64,000 nucleotides of DNA from Syngnathus acus (taxonomy: Eukaryota > Chordata > Actinopteri > Syngnathiformes > Syngnathidae): positions 5,520,001 through 5,584,000 of the forward strand of contig NC_051107.1 of the NCBI RefSeq assembly GCF_901709675.1, read 5' to 3'. The stretch's first letter is position 1; the number at the start of each line of letters is the position of its first letter. The position numbers and the translations under genes are program-made. Below, in pieces: positions 56,055-64,000 of the stretch. The notes beneath the pieces were generated by a model. The model saw only the letters and a list, made by a program, of their open reading frames with translations. It did not search any database and was not told where the DNA came from.

Positions 56055-57836
56055 CCGCTTACCGTGTGGATATTTCCTAACTTAATAATTCCTTCATGAA
56101 GCAATGCAGAGGATGAAGAAAAGTCCTTTTTTTTTTTTTAACAGCAAAATGACGTGTGTGCGTGTCGTGATGTGGACTTGGACAACGGTTGAATCAAATC
56201 TTAATGAATGTTTCTGAGGAATGTCACCGGGGAAAGATCAATTTTGCACATCTTGCTCTTATATGTGTGTGTGTGTGTCCTCTTAGAATGTGAGAGCTCT
56301 TTTGTACACAGATCTGAACTGTTGCACAGTGTTGAATGTGCGCGTCGGTGAGAACAAGCATTTCATTCCCCAGATGAGTTTTTATGGGTTGGGCCGCTTC
56401 CCAGCTATTTTTCTAGGAAAAATGTACAGCGTGTACTCCCGTTCAGCTTCGCTCCATTGCTCTTTGTGCATCTTTCTGCCCGCGTGGTTGTCCGCCATCT
56501 TGATTGAGCTGTGCAAAGGGAGATTATTTTGTCTGTCAACGCTGCTGAATTGCAGATTAAAACAAGCAAAAAAAAATAATCAAATATGAAAATAAGAAAA
56601 CCATCCACTCAGATGATGTTTATTTTGACAGGAAATGAACTTCTTTGGAATGTTTTATTCAGAATTGTTTTGTTTTTTTGTGTTTAGCAATTAAAAAATA
56701 TAATTAGAATTATTTTTATTTTTGTTTAAAATGACAACATTGTGAAAAGAAATCCTTTTTGTGCTCATCATTGCATTGACGAGCTGACAGTCTCAGCATT
56801 TTATTTTGAAGACTCGAACAAAGGTATTGCATCCCCGCCCTCTTCTTCGACTGCTCGGCAGCTTCATCGTGAGGGCCAGGAAGTAAACCATTGTGCTTTT
56901 AAAATAAAACAAATCCGAATTTATACGTACGAAGATGCTTTACTGAAGAAAATGTCATTGGCGTTATTTAACTCATTTATACAAGTGAATTTCAGCGAAG
57001 CACCGTCTGTAAAACGCTTCAAGTGAGTCTGAGATACAAGATGACCAAATAATCGATAAAAATTAAGGTAAGAAGGCAGTTTTTGTATACTTAAAACATT
57101 AAAATACTGCTAAAATCATTCTGTATTGTTCGGGCTAATCTTTTCGTTAATTAGCTAGCATAGATTTGTTGTGTTGACGTTGGCTTGTTAAAATGATACT
57201 GGATTGAAAGGTGGCAATTTTATTTGATTTAGTAGTTAGACGTAGGTTAAATAGAGACGTGGCAGTTGTATTTCATGTTTTAATTAAACATATACGTAGT
57301 TGGTATACTTTATTCCATTTTGTAGAAAAGTTTAGTGACAACACATCCGCGTATCGTTTTATTTTGAAAGCGGAAACCGGAAGTTGCAGGCTCGTCAAGT
57401 GAGCTTGACACGACTCTGCACTCAGGGGCACCGGCCAGTGCGGAAGGTTCAGCCGAGAGCGGTGGAAGGAAGACCGGCCAGGGAAGCCTCTTCCCGTGGT
57501 GGGCGTACACGCTTTCACCTCCAGCTTGTCATCAGCTGGATAGGAGCGGGACCAGAGTGGAGGCTCGCTCGGGGTAAGCCAAAGGTCTTCACGGCGGGTT
57601 CCCCGGAGGAGGTACCGGAGCTCCAAGCCTGGATGAACGGGGAGTACCTGAACACGGTGGTGTGTGCGTGTGGGGTGGAGGTGGTGGCGGCGGCGGCGGG
57701 GGAAGCTCTCTGCAGCATCCGAGCGGGAGCACCGGCAGCATGCCCCCGCGGTGAAACGAGCGTGCACGGAGCTTGAATTGATGGAAGATTGCGGTCGTGG
57801 CTGGCCCGACATCGTCGTGCAGCACTCGTGTCCGGG
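56055..57836. other. bltp3b 3' UTR and anks1b 5' region
   Basis: bltp3b 3' UTR with a (GT)8 run (56263-56278) and an ATTAAA at 56556-56561 as probable poly(A) signal. After about 57380 the sequence turns GC-rich and is probably the anks1b promoter and 5' UTR, including a (GGC)n run near 57690. Long open frames on both strands there look like CpG-island artefacts. Confidence 0.5.
56556..56561 (+). terminator. Likely bltp3b polyadenylation signal
   Basis: ATTAAA variant hexamer about 500 bases after the stop, followed by A-rich sequence. Confidence 0.4.
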
Positions 57837-60800
57837 ATGGGGAAGGAGCAGGAGCTGCTGGAGGCCGCCCGCACCGGGAACGTGGCCGTGGTGGAGAAGC
57901 TGCTGAGCGGCAAGAGGGGCTTGCTGGGCTCGGGCTCCGGTTCCATTCCGCTGCCCAACCTGCTGAGGTATGTTCTATGTCTTTGAATCAAAGAGGGCTT
58001 CTTTCCAGCTTTGTATGGTGAGAACAATAGCCCTGCAATAATATAAAAAAGACTTACTTTGATGCCCATTGGAAAACAATGAACCCTACCTGAACTAGAA
58101 CCTCAAAGAGACCGCTCAGGTGATTGGTTGCCTCCTCCTCGCCCTGCAGCATCTTCTCACCGGGGACAGGTGATTAGGGAGATCAAAACAAGGAGGGTGG
58201 GCCTCAGGCTGAGTTGGAAGCCCTCAACCAGGGGCCACAGTAGATGAATGGCTTTATAGTTAGTAATCAGCATCGGAGTGGAGGTGGTTAACAATGTAAA
58301 ATGTCACTTCAAACGTGACCTGTGAACTTTAACCTTTTGAAGATTTCTTCAGCCGACCTTTAAAAAGTTGTGTTCTTCAATCAGAGAAATAGCACTTTAT
58401 ATTTTTGTACTTTAAAACAAAACTACTGCAACTCAGTCAGCTGCTGTCTATTGTTCATTTTGTAGACGATAAAGCATGAACGCCTGTGGGTTTGGTTTCG
58501 AGTTTTTGTCTACATGCCTTGCGCCACCATTTGTGTGCAAATATCCGACTGATTCATCGGATGATGCTAAGTGTTTTTATATCCGTCTTGTAGTGTAAGG
58601 TCTTTTTTTGTTTTTCAAGCATCCCCTCATTCATGTGCTGCTATGGCTGCAAATGAGGCGTGCAGATGTTAGCTTGTCGCGTTCAGGGGAAGCCCGCGTC
58701 GCTAGCTTCATTCTCCTCCTCCTCCTCCACTTTTGCAAACAAACAAGCTTTAAGTGAGTCTCCGGAGAAGACGGGCTCTCACACTCCCGTTTGCTCGTGT
58801 TTGTACTTTTGACTCACTGCAGAGTGGGGGAAGGCTAAATGGAGCTAAACTAATGCTAATAACAGGAAGAAATATTTTACGTCCTGTGTCAAGCCCGTCT
58901 AATCTACAGGCCGGTGACCCTGCCTTACATCACGCATTCCACACGGCCCTCCTGATGGATTGCGCTAGCAAACCAGAGCTGCTATCGTGGCGAGAGGGAA
59001 ATCCTCCAGGCCCGATTGGATAGGACTACTCAAAAACTGGAGAATCGTTGCGATGGGTTTGAGCAGCCGACTGCAAGCCCATTTTGGCAGCAAACTAGTC
59101 GTGCCTGAATTAATGTCCATCATCCAGACTTTAATGAATGAAGATACATCATGACCTCGGTGACACAACGCTGAAAACCTTCATGATCCAAGATCAATAC
59201 ATCATGCCCGTCTAGGCGTCTGTCCGATTATTCTAAACAATTTGTGAACCTAGCTTCAACAGGCGTGCAGCACATTTCTTGGCAGCCTGATGGCGTTAAG
59301 CGTGCAGTTATCCTCTAACTAGCTTCGGCAAGACACATGAAATATGTGTTCGCGATTCATCTTTTCTTAAAAACGAGCCATCAAATATTCATCTGCTGCA
59401 GAACTGCTCAATGAAAAACGGACCATTAATCATGCGCCCGACTGCACGCGAATGCTGAGAATCACGAATTTGCGCTAATGTTATTGTAATGATCGGATAA
59501 AACGACGAGACGGGCATGATAAATTGATTTTGGGCTTTCTCTTGTCATTGAGGTAGTATCTTTGCTGAATCTGGATTAGACTCGAGTTGCAGATTTGGTC
59601 AGGTCCAAAAAGTTTGCCGCCTAAACGGGCTGCCGTATGAATCAAAACTATGGACAGAAATTTCTTGAATCCAGGCCGCCTGAACGGGCTGCGGTCCAAA
59701 TGCCGAGTCTGTACTTTGTTGTTTATCTCAGCTCCTCAGAGCCTTTTCTTTTACAGTTGGAAAACGTGCTTTCCGCAACGCCGCTACCCATCTCATGTGT
59801 CAGCAGCATATTCATTTACACGGCGTATTGTCCTGCAGTACTTTCCCGTCTTGCTCGTCTCCTGACTCAACGGGGAGACACTGGAGCTCTTGAGTAAGCA
59901 TTCCCGAGCACCCCTGCGGGCTTCAGCCTACACACTTTGCAGCTCTTTGTGCATCGCCTGTCTTTCCAGCATCCTCCCTTTCTTCTTGGTCCCGGCGAGT
60001 TAAGCTCAAGCCCGACCAGTTTGCCGTTTTGACAGTAAACGGGTGAACTACTGGAGTCACCTTTGATGGCGTGTTGCAGTTGCCAAGGCCCCGCGTCATC
60101 GCCAAGCGTGATTTACAGCACGTACCTTGACTCATCATTCTGGCGACTTCCTGTTTCATTAGATCGGCCGACCCCTCTGCCTTCCCGTCCCTCTGGCCTT
60201 TTCCCCATCGACGCTGAGTCACTGCGAGACCATTTGTGGCCGTCTGGCCCTGAGGGAGGGAGGGAGGGAGGGAAGGAGGGAAGAAAGAGTGCGGGTGGGC
60301 AAGGGGCGGTGCCTTGTGGATCTCCATTTGAAAAAAAAGCAGACTTGACCTCAAGACAGGTCAATGTTTCAATCAAGGTGAATTTCTACAGAGCAGATGA
60401 CGCATTTATTTTGCATTGCATTTTATTTTGAAATCAAGTTGAGGTGGGTTTATAATATATTATTGAATAGTTGTGTATATAAGGAGCCACATGCTGCTTC
60501 ACCAGCCACCTCAATGCAGTGCAAATCCCATTTTGCATGCAAATGGCGGTTGTCAAACACGTTTGTTGTTGTTGTTGTCGGCATTGTCGCCTGCCGTGTG
60601 TGAGCAAGCTAATGCGATGTAATTGGGGCAAGTTGTCTTGCGGGGACTACCCCCCTCATTTTTTCTTTTTTTTTGTGCAAGCACACCTCCCATGGAGGTT
60701 TTTTTTTTGTGTGTGGATGTGGGGGAGCTGCTAGCGGAAAAGCTTTTGGAGAAAGCTTGAGAGAATTCACCGCAGGGCTTTGCAGACGCCGTTGCGCGTG

Positions 60801-63676
60801 CCCAAAATTGCTTTTTGTCTTTTGTTACTGGAATAACTTTGTCGACGATGTGAAAAAGATTGTGTCTCCTTGTCGCCGACATCCTGCAGGTGACACTGGA
60901 ACGGGAGCAAAAAGCTTGTGTAATGATGCTGCCGCTGTCACACAAACACAGCGCGGAGAATTTGAAAGCGTCTGAAATCTTAAAAGTCATCTTTGATGCT
61001 TTGGAGGACATTTCTACTGCAGCTTCCTCCAAACTGTTGCTCGGTGCAGGCTGAAATCTTGCTTTGTTCGCAAAGCTCTTAAAGCTGCTGGGCGTGTCCT
61101 CTTTCGGGCCTTTTCGGGCGGTGACTCGGCACTTTTCTGTGTCCTGAGTGTGTAAGAGATTTTCTGCTTGGTTGATTTAGTGATGTGTGAGGCTGGGTGT
61201 ATTTTTATTTATTTTCTATATATATTTTAAATTTTTTTAAAGTTTTGCAGATGTTTTTTTTAATGTATTTTAATTTGTTGTATTTTAGATTTGTCAAATG
61301 TATTTAAATTTATTCTATATTTATATATTTTCTTCTTAAATATTTGAGCTTTGTTTCGATGACTTCAATTCCAATTTGTGCTTGTCTGCGTTCCCAGGCT
61401 TCAAAAGCTGCGCTTTCATGTCAACAACCGGCCATGTTTGCCACGTGGCAGCTCGCCTTCGCCACCTGTGCCTCCGTCCCGCCGACAAGAAGGCAACATA
61501 TGCCCGAGCGTCGATACGCTCCTTCCCACTCATTCGACATCGGCTCTCGCTGGCGAGCGCGGGATTGAATCACATGCTCCATATGAAGTGGGTCATATAG
61601 TAGACGGCGCGGGGGCTAGCATCCATATGTCCCTGCATCTTTCATGAGCCACGGCGTCGGTGCCTGAGCTCCTTGCCGGTCTTCCCGACTCGGCATCGAC
61701 ACTCCCCCCCCCCCCCCTCACCCTTTCCACATGCCCTCCCTCCCTTCTCTCATTAATTGGAAAGGGCAGCCAGCGAGCTAGCGAGCGCCGGCGGGGGAAC
61801 GTCGTAGAGAAGCTGGTGGCGGGAACCAGGAAGTGACAAGGCCAAAAGGGGGAAATGCCCCCCGAGACGTTCGTCAAGCTGTGAGCATTTTTTACTGCAT
61901 CATGAAGCTTCCTTGTCCTCAGTTCAGTTTGCTCCACAGTGTCTCTTAAATACCTTTTTGGGGCTGGGGAGGGAGAGAGAGAGCGTACACGTCTCCCCTT
62001 AGTGAGATTTATCGCCAGCCGGGGGCCTCCTAATGTCTTGATTCACGGCGTAACGTGCCGCCTCTCCCGACTCGCCGGCGCAGCCGTCACTGCAATTGGC
62101 AGATGCGTGCCGGGAGCCGTCGCGTGTCATCGCAGGCCCTAAGTCACGCCGGGTGTTGTGAGCGTGCCTTGTTTATGCTCACCCCCCCCCCCTCCCACAG
62201 GCACTTGACTTTATAGCACTGCCCTGTTGTGTATTTATAGTGGAGAACAAGTTGGCGTTGACTTGCAACGCCACAGGTCGCCTCTTTAATACGGGCCTCT
62301 TGTGTTCGGAAAGCGCCTTTAGTGGCACGTCAAAACCAGAAGACGCAGCAAAAGGTCGCCGCTTTTAGGTGCCGAGCATTTGTCGCTGATTCATCCCAGG
62401 ACGGCCGGTTGCCGTGGCGACCCGCACCATCTGCGCCTGCTCGCTACGTTAGCAGGAGATAGCGAAGGCGCGGAGGCCCCCGTCGCACGCCTTATATAGG
62501 CATTGTGCAACGCTCGCCACTGGGCTGCTGCCAAACACGCAGAGCAGCGCTTCAAAATAACAACACAGCCGCGCGCCGTAGGCAGGAGTCGTCCCCCGCG
62601 TTGATGTCAACGTTTGCTCCACGCGGATGCTATTATTTGAATGTCTCTCTTACGTTGTCAAAATGGCCGATTAATCGGTCCATCCCTAAAATAGAGGCTC
62701 GTCCCAATACTTTTGTCTGTTGACTGTTTCGATGCACTTAACTTTTCTATTAGTTGGTTATGCAATCAGGCGTGAATTTCACACGCATGCAAATGCGAAG
62801 AGCGGCTGCAAAGTGGAGTATTCATGCCCCAAAGCATCATGGGAATTGAAAGGCTTTGTGGGCTTGGACATGAAAGGACAGCTTCCGACTTGAGTGTTTG
62901 TCACCTGGCAGGTCGAAAACAAGCGAGCGAGAGCGTGTGAAGATCTCCTGGCAACAGGAAATGAAGCAAGGCCACTTCCTGTCTGTTATCTGTGGCTAAA
63001 TCCCCCCCGCCGACCTGCTCGTTTTGGTTTTTCGCGAGGAGGCTGACAGCACGTACAAAGCGTCCGGCGCTTCCCGTGCAAGGGCGTTTAATTGACGATA
63101 CGTCGCCGGCACGGATAGACAAACACGAACACGTTTCCCCTCCACAGATCAATTGATGGAAGTTTCTCATCGGTTGCTGTCGGCCATTGCGGCGAGTGGC
63201 AATATTCCAACTGCTTTTCCTCTGATTGATTAATTAGTTAAGTGAAGTTGGCGAGGTGCATTATGGGAGCGGGACGTTTTGGCGCGTTGCCTTGGGGCTA
63301 CTTCCGTCGCCGCCCTGATTAATAGCGCCAACAACACAGATTACATTGAGGTCAGCTCACCTCAGCGTGTCGTCCAAACATGTTAGCGTTGTTTGTTTCA
63401 CCTGCGATTTGGCTGCAATTCATCTCGTTTCCACTTTTTGGCCCTCGCAGGAGTCCAAAGAAGAACATTTCGTTCCAGCCAGAGAGTTTTATGTCTTAAT
63501 GAGAAGAGTGGGGGAGATGCTGAGTTTATGCCCGCTCAGCAAAAAGTTGCTCCGTTTCTATGCACACGTGCCAATTTTTCCTTCCATTCTTTCAGCATCT
63601 GGAAGGGCCTCAACGTCAACTGCACGGACAGCTCGGGATACACGCCGCTGCATCACGCCGCGCTCAACGGACACAG
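57837..63676 (+). CDS. anks1b: ANKS1B (AIDA-1), first two coding exons, gene continues past window
   Basis: Postsynaptic density scaffold with ankyrin repeats, SAM domains and a PTB domain. Only the N-terminus is in view: exon 57837-57967 and exon 63596-63676, joined in phase across a 5.6 kb intron. The first encodes [20 protein letters not shown] then a Gly/Ser loop. The second encodes [20 protein letters not shown] and ends in ALNGH, the first ankyrin repeat. GNVA in the first exon and the short loop match ANKS1B better than ANKS1A. A consensus donor (gtaccg) follows 63676 and the next exon lies beyond 64000. bltp3b upstream on the same strand repeats the human order. Confidence 0.92.
57968..63595 (+). 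other. anks1b first coding intron
   Basis: Large intron by the standard of this window. It contains a (GGGA)n run (about 60252-60280), C runs near 61705 and 62182, AT-rich stretches near 61200-61340, and an 18-base near-repeat GCCGCCTAAACGGGCTGC (59616-59633 and 59675-59692). Numerous open frames on both strands lack coding features. No nested RNA gene or transposon was recognised. Confidence 0.55.
60252..60280 (+). repeat. (GGGA)n microsatellite
   Basis: Purine-rich GGGA/GGAA tetranucleotide run in the anks1b intron. Confidence 0.8.
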
Positions 63677-64000
63677 GTACCGCTTAACACACACACGCCG
63701 ACTTTGTGTGCGTCGTGACGTGCGCGGAAACATAAGCAGGGAACAATTAGTTCCGCCTCGAGCTGCGGTACCTGATTGATAGGAAGCAAGAAGGAAAGGG
63801 CACGCGGCAGCATTTGCATTCCGCTCACAAGTAAACATTCTCAGCCATCGCTCATACCAGGCGTGCTTCAAATAAACTTTGGCTGCTCTTGCATTTGGGT
63901 CAGAGTGAAAATTGAGATTGGTCGCAATGCAGAAGTTGTCGGATAACGTCTATCTTTGGAAAATGGCTTGCTTTGACCCTAAATGGCACCTTTTTGGCTT
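63677..64000 (+). other. anks1b second intron, left end
   Basis: Begins with the donor gtaccg and runs to the window end. Nothing else recognised. Confidence 0.6.

Noticed and set aside
57384-57812. Open frames upstream of anks1b on both strands
   Set aside because: They lie in a GC-rich presumed CpG island and 5' UTR, and show no family features.
62826-63270. Two GCATnATGGGA-type motifs in the anks1b intron
   Set aside because: They resemble part of the ZNF143 consensus, but short matches are expected by chance and no promoter is nearby.

Overview
The window is vertebrate nuclear DNA, almost certainly from a teleost fish with a compact genome. Genes are split into many exons with mostly short GT-AG introns. 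Every multi-exon model below is an orthologue of a known vertebrate gene except two (a TIN2-like zinc-finger gene and a small unrecognised gene). Exon sums give proteins close to the usual lengths, for example APAF1 1246 aa, TTLL1 426 aa, ARFGAP3 514 aa and IKBIP 350 aa. All models were read by eye from open frames, splice sites and phase agreement. No transcript or database was consulted, and the species is not identified.

Layout, left to right: apaf1 (+, apoptosome scaffold); washc3 (-, WASH complex); a TIN2-N-domain/14-finger C2H2 gene (+), divergent from washc3; an unrecognised three-exon small gene (+); an intronless tetraspanin (+); a def6-type SWAP70-family gene (+); mcat (+, mitochondrial malonyl transacylase); bik (-, BH3-only killer); ttll1 (+, tubulin polyglutamylase subunit) with three tRNA-Tyr genes in its introns; pacsin2 (+, F-BAR/SH3); arfgap3 (+); ikbip (+) and ckap4 (-) tail to tail; bltp3b/uhrf1bp1l (+, bridge-like lipid transfer); and the first two coding exons of anks1b (+), whose 5.6 kb intron fills most of the right end.

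The gene order is a mosaic of two human regions. apaf1, washc3, ikbip, ckap4, bltp3b and anks1b have human counterparts on 12q23. mcat-bik-ttll1-pacsin2-arfgap3 reproduces a human 22q13 block gene for gene and strand for strand. apaf1 and ikbip, neighbours in human, lie here on either side of that block.

Functional themes are apoptosis (apaf1, bik), membrane shaping and trafficking (washc3, pacsin2, arfgap3, bltp3b), ER coiled-coil membrane proteins (ikbip, ckap4) and cytoskeleton or signalling (ttll1, def6, anks1b). There is no operon logic. The items most worth follow-up are the TIN2-N/zinc-finger fusion, the small unrecognised gene, a possible in-frame cassette exon in pacsin2, the nested tRNA-Tyr genes, and the matching architecture of the adjacent ikbip and ckap4.
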